From contig CM044305.1 in NCBI GenBank assembly GCA_024291935.2, positions 90,264,397 to 90,328,396 on the forward strand: DNA of 64,000 bases, read 5' to 3'. The notes beneath the pieces were generated by a model. That model did no database searches. It saw only the letters and a list, made by a program, of their open reading frames with translations, and was not told where the DNA came from. Source of the stretch: Okapia johnstoni (lineage: Eukaryota; Chordata; Mammalia; Artiodactyla; Giraffidae). Position numbers and translations under genes: made by a program. This document shows positions 21,971 through 32,245 of the stretch, in pieces. Positions within the stretch are counted from its first letter, which is position 1, and every line of letters begins with the position of its first letter.

Positions 21971-24005
21971 TGGTCCTTTGAAAATATAAAGTGTGTGAAC
22001 ACACTGATAATTAGATGCACTAATTACGTTACCACTGTTCTTTCCAGAGAACACCTATAACAACCTGCTGGTGTTGCAATTTCATGTCCACTCTGATCTA
22101 GTGCTGTAGGTGTGAACTGCTCACAGGTCCTTGGAGAGAATGGGAGCTCCCAAAGCCTATGCCAGAGGGGGACCAGACTGCAGATACTCAATAAAGGAAT
22201 ATACTACAGTCAGGCCATTTCTGTCCAGCTTAATATGTTTTTGTTATTAATTAAGAAGCTTGAAAGCTCCCTGGTGAAATACTGAAATAAAATACAATCA
22301 AGTGGTTTATGCCTGCGAGTGGGGATGGTGGCAAACGAATAAACTGAATGATCAGTGTTGGATGACGATATTGATTTTAAGGCAGTAGTTGGGAAACTAA
22401 AGAGCTTCCATTGATCAGAAATCACTCAGGAGCCCTTGGAACGTTCAGAGACCATTTGTACTTTTACGCTGACTGTGGCTACAAAAGCTGTCTTCTGAAT
22501 GAGAACCCCATCTTTCTCATAGCGTTATTCAACCTAGGAACCACTGAGTGCTCTGCACATGCAACTTCTATAGCTGTTGTGGGGCTGCCAAAGATATCAG
22601 CTAGAGCTGCAAGACTCGAGGTCATAGACTCATGGCCTTACTATGGTCCACAGTGCCAGGGAAGACTTCACAAAGGAATCAAGATTGGAGGTGACCTTGA
22701 AGGGCATACCGCCTTGGATCAGAGACCATTTGTTATCTACAGTCTGTCACAGCAAAGAACAAAAGGATGAAAAGGAGAAGGAAAGCAGGCGGAGGCTACA
22801 CATCTCGAAATGTATCAATAGAAGGCGAGGAGGGGATGGCAAAGAAGAAATTCAACTGTGAGACTTTGAACATGTTTCATTCTCATCATCAAAGAGGAAT
22901 AATATCTTTCCTGTTTTATTGTGAAATCTAATGAGTAACATCACATGAAAGCACACATTCCATCATTGAAGACTGGCTCCCTCATCCTTCGTTTAGGGAT
23001 AGATGTCTCAGCTTCTGATCTGGACACCTGATGTACACCTGCAACTGCTGTTGGTTCCTAAGTTCTTGCCTATGAGGATCTTAACCCTGATGTTGATCTC
23101 TATCTGGTTACTAGAGCTAATTTAAGGTGTATTTTTTACTTCTGAAGAGACAGTCCACCTCAGTAAAGATGAAGGCAGCTGGATAAAGCTCTCATGGAAC
23201 ATTAGGAGCCATGATTTTCATCAAAATCAAGAGCAAAATAAGCCATTAGTCTGAGCAAGTGAGTATTCACTCTCTGATCCTACACTTCAAACTGGACGCA
23301 CAAACACAAGCATAACATATCCTCAGCCAGTCCTACTCACCCTATGAGACTCTATTTTCATACTTCTGAGGACTTCAGTACAAAGTGCAATTCCATTCTG
23401 GCAAAGTATTGCAAGATCTGCAAACCATGCGCTTCACACACCCTCTGTTTTAATTCATCTATAGAAAGAAGACAGCCAGGGGGCATGTGGGGGGAGGGGA
23501 GTATCTTTTAAAGGCAGCATTGCTTCTGCTTTATTTCTGTAACACACCTTCATCACCCCTAGCTGCTACCTCATGAGGTTTGGAACAGATGGCAGTTGGT
23601 TTTGTTAATTCCTGGAGTAAAGACAAAAACTAGTGGGTATGCTGGGTACAGTCACAAGTTATCCTAAGACAACCAGAGCACATAATAAGCTAAGCTCTGT
23701 ATAGGCAACCGGGCAGAAATGAAATAAAGATGGTGCACCTCTGCTCTGGCCTGACGACATGAGGTGGGAGAAGTCTGCGTGGGTCCAAAAACATGGAGAT
23801 CTCCTCTGAGAGATCACCTGTCAAATTACTTTCAAAGAGAGAAGAAACTTTCCTAAGGATAATGAGGGCCTTTCAGCATAATGGTCACCTCTGACAGGGA
23901 ATAGATACTGACTGGGGTATGAAGGAACCTTCTGGGGATGATGAAAATATAAATATCCCAGTGCATAGTTTTGATCTGCAGAGTATTTTCACAGATGGAC
24001 CTATG
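21971..24005. other. Unassigned 2-kb stretch
   Basis: No named repeat or coding gene seen. A GAAGACTTC...GGAGGTGACCTTGAAGGG text near 22660-22710 is faintly like an old L2-type repeat. G-rich patch at 23478-23505. Frames such as 22411-22770 lack any recognisable domain. Confidence 0.55.
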
Positions 24006-24080
24006 TATTGGGATGGCCAAAAAGTTCGTTTGGGTTTTTCTTATGGGAAAACTCGAACAAAGTTTTTGGCAAAGTCAATA
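24006..24080 (+). mobile_element. Palindromic mariner MITE (ruminant mariner family)
   Basis: Only 75 bp, made of two inverted ends: TATTGGGATGGCCAAAAAGT...TGGGTTTTTC and GAAAACTCGAACAAAGTTTT...CAATA. These are the TIRs of the mariner group with GGCCAAAAAGTTCGTT ends found in ruminants. TA at both edges fits TA target duplication. No transposase remains; mobilised in trans if at all. Confidence 0.85.
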
Positions 24081-24084
24081 AAAA

Positions 24085-24515
24085 CTCACTAAGCAAATGC
24101 ACTGAGGATTTCTGCATTTTACTGTATGCAAGTTATATCTCATTTAAAAAGAGAAAGACAAATATCATATGCTATTGCTAATATGTGGAACCAAAAAGCG
24201 ATACAGATACATTTATCTACAAAACAGAAACAGACTCACAGACATAGAAAATAAACCTATGGTTACCAAAGGGGAAAGTCAGGGAGAGATAATTTAGGAG
24301 TTTGGGATTAACAGATACACACTACTATAAATAAAATAGATAAACAAGAAGAGCCTACTGTATAGCACAGGAAACTCAATATTTTGTGATAACCTATAAG
24401 GGAAAAGAATCTGTAAAAGAAAGTTGTGTGTATGTGTGTGTGTGTGTAACTGAATCACTTTGCTGTACACCTGAAACTAACATTCAACTTCAACAAAATT
24501 TTTAAGTCTTTTTTG
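24085..24515 (+). mobile_element. L1 3' end fragment(s)
   Basis: A short old L1-like tail (CATTTTACTGTATGCAAGTT, to about 24148) is followed by a ruminant-type L1 3' region: CAGAAACAGACTCACAGACA, TATGGTTACCAAAGGGG, CTACTGTATAGCACAGGA, a TG run at 24425-24448 and CTGAATCACTTTGCTGTACA. A-rich end at about 24500-24513. Confidence 0.85.
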
Positions 24516-24559
24516 AATGATTAATTCACTCATGAACGGGCCTGAAGGAAGACTCCAGC

Positions 24560-24830
24560 CTTGCTGTTGTGAGCCACGTCAACTGGTACAGCCCTTTTGG
24601 AAAGCAATTTGCCACCATGTATCAAGAGCCTTAAAATAGATTCAGAACCTTTGACTGAGTAATTCCATTTCTGGGTGTCACTCCTAAGGAAATAATGTGA
24701 AACGTGAGAAAATCTATGTATAGGACGATGGGCTAAATAATTGTCAAGAAGATGTACTTGTTTGTCAGTGACTAGGTTTTATTCTGTGAGCATCAGGTTT
24801 AAAAAGGATACAAAACCCTTATGTATACTT
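24560..24830 (+). mobile_element. Old L1M (ORF2 3' part) fragment
   Basis: CAACTGGTACAGCCCTTTTG, GAGTAATTCCATTTCTGGG, CTAAGGAAATAATGTG and GATGGGCTAAATAA follow the order of ancient L1M/L1ME ORF2-to-3' sequence. Very diverged. Confidence 0.6.
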
Positions 24831-24874
24831 TCTATTTGAGTAGTATTAATATCTGAGCTGTTAAACTAGTAGAT

Positions 24875-25175
24875 AATACGGATCTGCTGCTGCTGCTGCT
24901 GCTGAGTCGCTTCAGTCATGTCCGACTCTGTGCGACCCCATAGACGGCAGCCCACCAGGCTCCTCCGTCCCTGGGATTCTCCAGGCAAGAACACTGCAGT
25001 GGGTTGCCATTTCCTTCTCCAGTGCATGAAAGTGAAAAGTGAAAGTGAAGTCACTCAGTCGTGTCCGACTCTTCGCGACCCCATGGACTGCAGCCTACCA
25101 GGCTCCTCTGTCCATGGGATTTTCCAGGCAAGAGGACTGGAGTGGGGTGCCATTGCCTTCTCCAATACGGATCTG
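24875..25175 (-). mobile_element. Bov-A2 SINE (two Bov-A monomers) with 12-bp TSD
   Basis: Dimeric: (CTG)n, the first monomer GAGTCGCTTCAGTCATGTCC, linker GTGAAAAGTGAAAGTGAAG at about 25030, the second monomer ACTCAGTCGTGTCCGACTC. The perfect direct repeat AATACGGATCTG lies at 24875-24886 and 25164-25175. Minus-strand open frames here are SINE read-through, not genes. Confidence 0.95.
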
Positions 25176-27593
25176 AAGAGGCTTCAATTAAGATGTTAAA
25201 ATTATATTGTGCCATAGGAAGTGGATACTTTCTTCTTGTGTAAGTAACAATTTCGGTATAAATTTTGTAGTAAATTTTCATTCTTGAAAATGGAGAAAAT
25301 ACAGATGAGCACAAAGAGAAGTATAAACATTACTTGTAAACTTATACTATTAAAAAAATCAAACAAAACCAAACCTTGTATGTACATTATGACTTGTCCT
25401 GACAAAAGAAACATAGAGAATGAAAAAGACAAAAACCACTCCCTTATAATTATAATGTCGTGATGATGGAATTTCAGGTGATTTCTTTTGAGTCTCTGTC
25501 CTAAATTTGTCTTAGAATCACTTTGTGTCTGTGGACAACATATCCAGTGTTTGTGTTTCCTATGAAATATAATTATATCACTTTTACAAAATCAAACAAT
25601 AGGGAACCTAAGGGTGTCAGGATGGTCCTGTTCTTATCAATTGCACCAGGGTCTTTGGTATCAAGCCAGAAAGATGAACATTGGCTTAACAATATCATAC
25701 TTCTCAAGATAATACCAGACCCTACACTGACTCTCTTATACGAGTACCAAGCTTTACATAGAACACTTTTACATGAATGCATAAAATTTAGGGAAAGAGC
25801 CTATAATAAAAATGCAAATGTAAAGGAGCCTGTGGATCCCATAGACCACAAAGGCCTCGCTAGGATGGACCAGGAACCCTGTGCCCCAAATGGGGACATG
25901 ACCACAGAGGTAAAGCCTTTAGGTGACCAGCTTTGTCCTTCAGATTCTTGTCTTTTCCTAAGAAATTTTGATCACCCTTGATTTATTCTGCTAGGTGAGT
26001 GATCCAGAGGAAGCAAGTTGAGACATTTTTATCACTGCCAATAACAAAAGCAAGCACTTTCAAGTGTTTTTCATCATCCCCTGCTACTTCTTGCATTTCA
26101 AACCCAAATTTTTAAATTCTTGTCACTTCTCAAAATTTCTAGAGATTTTCTCCTTTTACCTGTGAAATCTGAAGACAATTTCACCTTCGCCTTCCAGGTT
26201 TTCCATTAGCTAAAGCCATTAGAAAGAGCCTGTACCTTGTCTTTATGAGGCCTCCTTCAAAGTGGGCTGTCACTGGGGTTGATGGTCCAGTTACAAGATT
26301 GAAGACTTGGGCTCTGTAAAGAACTGCTCTTAAAAAGTAATTAGTGAGGTTCCCAGGCCCAAGCTTTTACACCCAATGTGGAAAGTCCCAGGGCATTTTA
26401 CCTCGGGTGAATACATAAATTCCACTCATCACACATACTTTTCCACCACTGCGAGTGGCAATGGTTACATCCACAGAATACAACAGAAGGTAGTGGGGGG
26501 CAGAGGGATGCTGGGGGTTGTTTTGTTTTTCAAATTTCAAACAAGAACAGTTCTCAAGAAACTGTTTCAGGGCTTTCATTTTTCTAGAACTTTTCTTCCT
26601 TTTAAGGTATCTCTGAAAGCTAACTATAAATCCTGTGAGCAATCTACCATTTCAATATCCTGGATTAAAGCCCAAATCATAAACATGAAGAGAAAGAGGT
26701 TTTCCAGACACGTGACCAAAAGAGGCCAGGAAACAACTCTGAAATACTGTGGTATTATTAGGGGCATACAAAACGCCACTAACTGGCTTTATTAAAAAGC
26801 AAAACACTTTGCCAACAGGGACATCCATCTCCTCGTCTGTAAAACGAAGGGTTGCAACCAAACAGTCTCTCAGTTGCCAGGTTCTCCAGTCCAAAATGAG
26901 GGCCTAGGAGGGGATTTGAGCGAAAATCTCTATTTCTGAGACAAGGAGGACTAATAATGGGCTGGCTTCTCCACAGTGAGGCCCAGCAACTTACAGACAT
27001 TCCATTGCACACAGGCCTCGTCCAGTTACATTCTGGACACTGCTGCTCGCTTCTCAGAACAGAGATGCTGCGGAAATGGTTCTCATCTACTAAAATGTAC
27101 CCAACAGCTGTACTTAATGAGGACCGGGAGGAACACACACGTTCTGCTCCAGGGCCAGACAAAGGGGTCAGGCCTGTCTTAGGCCGAAGCCACCCAAGGC
27201 AACAATGCTTCTCTTCACAGTGAGCTTTCCCACCTGTCAACAAATGCTTAAGGCAACAGGATGAATATGAAACAGCTGAGCTGGACACCAAAGCCAAGAG
27301 AAGCAGCTGTTCCTTGCCTTTCAGTATAAAAAGCAGGGCAGTAATGTGGAAAAGGGGCTGCTGGTGTATAAATAAGACCACTCTGAACATTCTCTTCTCT
27401 CTGCAGTTTTTAGGACTATGTTATTTAACGGAAGAAACTGTAGGACAACCAAGAGTTTTATGGATGGGGAGGCTAAATAAGACAAAATCATAGGAGACAA
27501 AAGATAATAACATGTGACCATGGGGAGGGGAGGGACAACTAGGGAGTCATTGACCTTCAGAATTAAACTTCAATGGAGAGACTAGCTTTCATC
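25176..27593. other. Unassigned 2.4-kb stretch
   Basis: No confident repeat or gene. A CTCGTCTGTAAAACGAAG block at about 26830-26890 resembles a small MIR core. A 203-codon minus frame (26779-27390) and a 152-codon plus frame (25523-25981) show no domain, signal or family pattern. TATAAAAAG at about 27324 is TATA-like but unsupported. Confidence 0.55.
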
Positions 27594-28897
27594 AAATTAT
27601 TTACTTGAGTGGTGCTGGGAAAACTGGTCAACCACTTGTAAAAGAATGAAACTAGAACACTTTCTAACACCATACACAAAATAAACTCAAAATGGATTAA
27701 AGATCTAAATGTAAGACCAGAAACTATAAAACTCCTAGAGGAAAACATAGGCAAAACACTCTCTGATATAAATCACAGCAGGATCCTCTATGACCCACCT
27801 TCCAGAGTAATGGAAATAAAAGCAAAAATAAACACATGGGACCTAATTAAACTTAAAAGATTTTGCACAACGAAGGAAACTATAAGCAAGGTGAAAAGAC
27901 AGCCTTCAGAATGGGAGAAAATAATAGCAAACAAAGCAACTGACAAAGAATGAATCTCAAAAATATACAAGCAGCTTCTGCAGCTCAATTCCAGAAAAAT
28001 TAATGACCCAATCAAAAAATGGGCCAAAGAACTAAACAGACGTTTCTCCAAAGAAGACATACAGATGGCTAACAAATACATGAAAAGATGCTCAACATCA
28101 CTCATTATCAGAGAAATGCAAATCAAAACCACAATGAGATACCATCTCATGCCAGTCAGAATGGCTGCTATCAAAAAGTCTACAAACAATAAATGCTGGA
28201 GAGGGTGTGGAGGAAAGGGAACCCTCTTACACTGTTGGTGGGAATGCAAACCAGAATTGAAAGAGACACGTGTACCCCAGTGTTCACTGCAGCACTGTTT
28301 ACAATAGCCAGGACATGAAAGCAACCCAGATGTCCATTGGCAGACGAATGTATAAGAAAGCTGTGGTACATATACACAATGGAATATTACTCAGCCATCA
28401 AAAAGAATGCGTTTGTATCAGTTCTAATGAGGTGGATGAAACTGGAGCCTATTATACAGAGTGAAGTAAGTCAGAAAGAAAAACACCAATACAGTATATT
28501 AACGCATATATATGGAATTTAGAAAGATGGTAACAATGACCCTATATGCGAGACAGCAAAAGAGACACAGATGTAAAGAACAGACTTTTGGACTCTATGG
28601 GAGAAAGCTAGGGTGGGATGATTTGAGAGAATAGCATTGAAACATGTATATTATCGTATGTGAAATAGATCACCAGTCCAGGTTTGATGCATGAGACAGG
28701 GTGCTCAGGGCTGATGCACTGAGATGACCCAGAGGGATGGGATGCGGAGGAAGGTGGGAGGGGGTTTCAGGATGGGGAACACATGTACACCCATGGCTGA
28801 TTCATGTCAGTGTATGGCAAAAAACACAACAATATTGCAAAGTAATTAGCCTCCAATTAAAATAAGTAAATTAATTTTTAAAAAATTATTCACTTGA
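27594..28897 (+). mobile_element. L1 3' fragment with 15-bp TSD and internal deletion
   Basis: The body (27609-28882) starts in the ORF2 C-terminal region (GTGGTGCTGGGAAAACTGG) and ends in the A-rich L1 tail after ATTAGCCTCCAATTAA. Direct repeats AAATTATTTACTTGA (27594-27608) and AAATTATTCACTTGA (28883-28897) differ at one base. Against the L1 at 8717-8830 it lacks about 110 bp after GGAATGCAAACC (about 28252). The frames 28065-28307 and 28337-28522 are L1 ORF2 scraps. Confidence 0.95.
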
Positions 28898-29089
28898 AAA
28901 AGTTCATCTTCCCACCAGTTCTTCAGTATCCACGGTTTGAAGCTCATTTCTCTGAATGTTTTAATAAAAACTAATTCTTCTTTGAATTTATAAATTGGAT
29001 TTAAGATCAAGACTTGTAAATTTGAGCTGCACTATGATTATGAAGAGGACCAGAATATACCACCCCAAATGATGCCTCTTTGGCATAAG
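28898..29089. other. Unassigned sequence
   Basis: Short stretch between the L1 and a Bov-tA with nothing recognised. Confidence 0.6.
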
Positions 29090-29314
29090 AATTATACTGA
29101 GAGAGAGCATGCATACTCAGTCGTATCCAAGTCTTTGCAACTCCATGGACTGTAGCCCTCCAGGCTCCTCTGTTCATGGGATTTTTCAGGCAAGAATACT
29201 GGAGTGGGTTGCCATTTCCTCCTCCAGGGGATCTTCTGGACCCAGGGATTGAACATGTGTCTCCTGCGTCTCCTGCATTGACAGGAGGATTCTTTACCAC
29301 TGAGTTATACTGAG
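29090..29314 (-). mobile_element. Bov-tA SINE with 12-bp TSD
   Basis: Reversed Bov-tA: CTCAGTCGTATCCAAGTC, GGCAAGAATACTGGAGTGGG, then the tRNA-Glu-like head (GGGATTGAACATGTG, TTCTTTACCACTGAG). TSD AATTATACTGAG (29090-29101) against AGTTATACTGAG (29303-29314), one mismatch. The anticodon arm has a CTCCTGCGT duplication. Confidence 0.92.
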
Positions 29315-29604
29315 CTGAAGGCAATTGAGAAACAAGAGACATAGAGGAATTTGCTGCCCTTCCCCTTTTAGCCAAAAAGCAGGGTATAAATTTCTCGCTG
29401 TGAAAGCAGCCTCTGTCCAGTCTCCCAAACCAGGAATGGACAAGTGATATCACTGGAGACAGAAAATCAACATGGAGATGGGTCTGCACAAACAAGCCTT
29501 ACCAAAATAACCTTTCTCTGCCATTAGTTTTCCCAATATAGTTACCTTCCCACAATTTTCCACTCCTAGAAGCCCAAACCCCTTTTCCTTTGCCTTGTCA
29601 AATA
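29315..29604. other. Unassigned, faintly LTR-like
   Basis: GGGTATAAATTTC near 29384 followed by a CAAATAAAATAAAG before the SINE, and further text to about 29930 (ATGCACATAAAAAGTAAAA), has a TATA-to-polyadenylation layout like an old LTR, but I cannot name a family. Confidence 0.25.
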
Positions 29605-29803
29605 AAATAAAGTGTTAGTCGCTCAGTTGTGTCTGACTCTTTGTGATCCCAGGGACTGGAGCCCACCAGGCTCCTCTGTCCATGGAATTTTCCAGGCAAG
29701 AATACTGGAGTGGGTTGCCATTTCCGTCTCCAGGGGATCTTCCCAACCCAGGGATCAAACGGAGGTTTCCTGCATTCCTACCTCTGAGCCACGAGGGAAG
29801 CCC
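29605..29803 (-). mobile_element. Bov-tA SINE
   Basis: GTGTTAGTCGCTCAGTTG at the left, GGCAAGAATACTGGAGTGGG, and the tRNA-like head GGGATCAAACGGAGG to GAGCCACGAGGGAAGCCC at the right. No clear TSD. Open frames on both strands are SINE read-through. Confidence 0.93.
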
Positions 29804-29937
29804 TTTCAACTTCTCCACAAATACATTGCCCTCTGCTAAAATGGTATCTAAGCCCCCAGTATTTAACCACCTTTTTGGCTCTTTATTTCTTTTCTATGTA
29901 GGCCTCCATGCACATAAAAAGTAAAACATTAACATCG

Positions 29938-30015
29938 CATACACACATACAGTATGTGCACACACACATACACACAGATGCATGCACACACAGAGTCACT
30001 CACACATGCATACCG
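29938..30015. repeat. Imperfect (CA)n microsatellite
   Basis: ACACACATACAGTATG and GCACACACACATACACAC units with interruptions. Confidence 0.85.
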
Positions 30016-30420
30016 CGTTCACACATATAATCACTTATGCACAGAAACACTGTAAGAGGGAGATTTTAGTTGTGCTCAAAGTAAAGGCAAAGGAGGCTAG
30101 AACACAGGAGGAATGAATTTCTAGTAAGGGTGTTAACAACAGCAGACGTCTAAGTTTTAACATTTTTCACCAATCAAATTCTGAAATTTGTTGACTCTTC
30201 CAAAGGACAATATTGACTCAGGTTGTATGAGTTTTATATTTAAAGCAAAATATGCTCTTGATACATTTTCAATAACTGGATGGAGATGTATTCAGAAACA
30301 AACTATGTAAATCTAATAAGGCAAAACCAAGAACATTGATGATATTAATATCTGGTTAAATAATTCTCATTTAGTTAATAAGCTGTAAGCAAATAATATT
30401 TAAGGTTTGTTGCTGTTGAT
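30016..30420. other. Unassigned sequence
   Basis: Nothing recognised. Confidence 0.55.
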
Positions 30421-30660
30421 TTTTGTTAACAGCTTTATTGAGATATAATTCACATAACACACATCTCACACATTTAAAATGAACCATTCAATGTTCCTTA
30501 GTATATTCACAGATATGTACAACCCTCACCACAATCAATTCTAGAGTATTTTTCATCAGTCCCCAAGGAAACCCCACACCCCTTAGCCATCATCCCCCAA
30601 CCCTAGGCAATCACTAATCTACTGTCTGTCTTTGTAGATTTGCCTACTGTTCTTGTTTTA
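30421..30660 (-). mobile_element. L1M 3' UTR fragment
   Basis: ACAGCTTTATTGAGATATAA, TTCACATAACA, AGATATGTACAACCCTCACC, GGAAACCCCACACCCCTTAG, GCAATCACTAATCTACTGTC and GTAGATTTGCCTA all match the reverse of old L1M 3' UTRs. Confidence 0.85.
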
Positions 30661-31474
30661 AGTTTCTAATTACACTAAATTTATATAGCATAAAATATAT
30701 TTATATGTTTGTATGTTTTGTTTCAGCTAACATTATAAGTTTTTTCTAATGTTAATTACCAAGCTTTCCTTTAAAAATAACTCCACAGAGTAATCTGTCT
30801 AGAGAGTAGATTTATGATAACACATTTAACTCCTTGTTATTAGAAGTTTAGATACTTTCCACTCCCCTTTATTCTGATCAGTTTATGTTGCATTGGTCCC
30901 TGAGCAAAACCAATTGATAAGCGATTCATTCATATGAATGCAAGTCCCAGCCTGTGACACTAAGGGCCATGCCACCCTTCCTTCAAGCCTACATTTTCCC
31001 TCTCTGTCAGGATTTATTGCTCAGCCAAGATTCTGGCCATGAAACCCTTGGCATGAGTGGCTAACCTTGTCAAGGGGAAACTAGGGCTCAAAAGTGACCT
31101 GTGTGACAAGTTGTCAGATGCCAGATGCCAAGTGTCCTGTTATCTTCCTGATCTGATCACTATCACACACAGAATACCATTCTTCCATTCCACACTGCAA
31201 TCTGATGCTCTTGGGCTGCAGCCAGAATCACACAGCAATCAGGAAACCTGCAAGAACCTCGCCTCCCCCCTCCAGCATACTCAGGAAGGAAGTGGGCAAG
31301 AGGCTTCCAAGGGCATTCACAGGAAAGGAAGTTGCACATTCCACTGTCTCCAAATACAAGAAGTCATGAGACAAAACCCAGCAGATCTGGAGGGAACATG
31401 TTTTCAGGACACCATCAGCAGTAACCCCAAACTGATCACGACCACTGTGAAGGACCTAACAACACCAACCACAG
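30661..31474. other. Unassigned sequence
   Basis: A 143-codon plus frame at 31057-31488 has no recognisable domain, hydrophobic segment or codon pattern and runs into a MIR at its end; treated as chance. Confidence 0.5.
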
Positions 31475-31690
31475 CAAACACTCATTGAGCACTTACATGC
31501 TTTTATATGCACTATCTCACTTAATTCTCACAACACAAACTTGGAGATGCATATTTCTATTATGGGCAAATCAAAAAGCCGAGGCTCCCATGCTCAGTTA
31601 TCTGCTCAAGATCACACAGCCCCCTGTCCCTTCACCCGCCACAAAAAGCAGCAGAGGCAGAATTCAAATCTAGGTCTTCCTCATGCCAAA
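31475..31690 (-). mobile_element. MIR SINE
   Basis: Reverse MIR: CATTGAGCACTTACATGC, ATCTCACTTAATTCTCACAA, AGATCACACAGCCCC, GGCAGAATTCAAATCTAGG. Confidence 0.85.
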
Positions 31691-31727
31691 GTTCAAGCCC
31701 TCTGGCTCATTTAAATGTCATCCTCAG

Positions 31728-31972
31728 GACTTCCTTGGTGGTCCAGCAGTTAAGAATCCACCTTGCAACGTAGGGGATGTGGGTTCCATCCCTGGTCGGG
31801 GAACTAAGATCCCACATGCCATGCGGCAACTAAACTTAAGCATGAGCGCCACAACTACAGAGCCCGTGTGTCTCAACCAGAGAGCCCGTGTGCTCTGGAG
31901 CCTGCACACCACAAGGAAAGATCCCACATGATACAACCAAGACCTCACTCAGCCCAAGAAAAGTAAATTTAA
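31728..31972 (+). mobile_element. CHR-2 type tRNA-Glu SINE
   Basis: GACTTCCTTGGTGGTCCAGC, GTTAAGAATCCACCTTGC, GGGTTCCATCCCTGGTC, then the GAGCCCGTGTG and ACCAAGACCTCACTCAGCCC body with an A-rich tail. A cetartiodactyl SINE; it lies between two MIR fragments. Confidence 0.88.
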
Positions 31973-32053
31973 AACTAAATAAATCCAGGACAGATACTCG
32001 TGTATCTGTCCTCTTGTTCCAAAAGAAAAGAAAAAAGATAATATCACATATTT

Positions 32054-32245
32054 CTTAAATACCTGCTATGTACCAAGACCTGGGTAACACACCTACTCAC
32101 ACACAAACGCCCAAGACACGTGGAATTAAAGATACTTCTCATTTCCCAGTTCAACAAATCGAGACTTGGGGGGGATAAAGGATTCATCTGATAGTTAACC
32201 TCCTAGCTAACACATGGCCCCGCCATGAGGAAATCCCTGATTCCA
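32054..32245 (-). mobile_element. MIR SINE fragment
   Basis: AATACCTGCTATGTACCAAG, CATTTCCCAGTTCAACAAAT and CCTAGCTAACACATGGC resemble reversed MIR with decay. Confidence 0.5.

Noticed and set aside
27324..27375. Two TATA-like texts (TATAAAAAG, GTATAAATAAG) as a promoter
   Set aside because: No CCAAT or initiator context, no gene downstream on the plus strand, and the L1 begins 230 bp later.
26779..27390. 203-codon minus-strand frame as a novel gene
   Set aside because: Alternating hydrophobic and cysteine-rich text without a domain, start context or splice support. Overlapping frames on the other strand are similarly open, as expected in GC-balanced unique DNA.
29743..29803. tRNA-like heads of Bov-tA and CHR-2 as tRNA genes
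   Set aside because: They are the tRNA-Glu-derived heads of SINEs, lacking a full cloverleaf and joined to SINE bodies.
29938..30015. Regular CA-rich spacing as a CRISPR-like array
   Set aside because: A mammalian dinucleotide microsatellite with interruptions; no spacers or repeats of CRISPR size.
31057..31488. 143-codon frame as a coding exon
   Set aside because: No recognisable domain; it ends inside a MIR, and its text looks like untranslated sequence.
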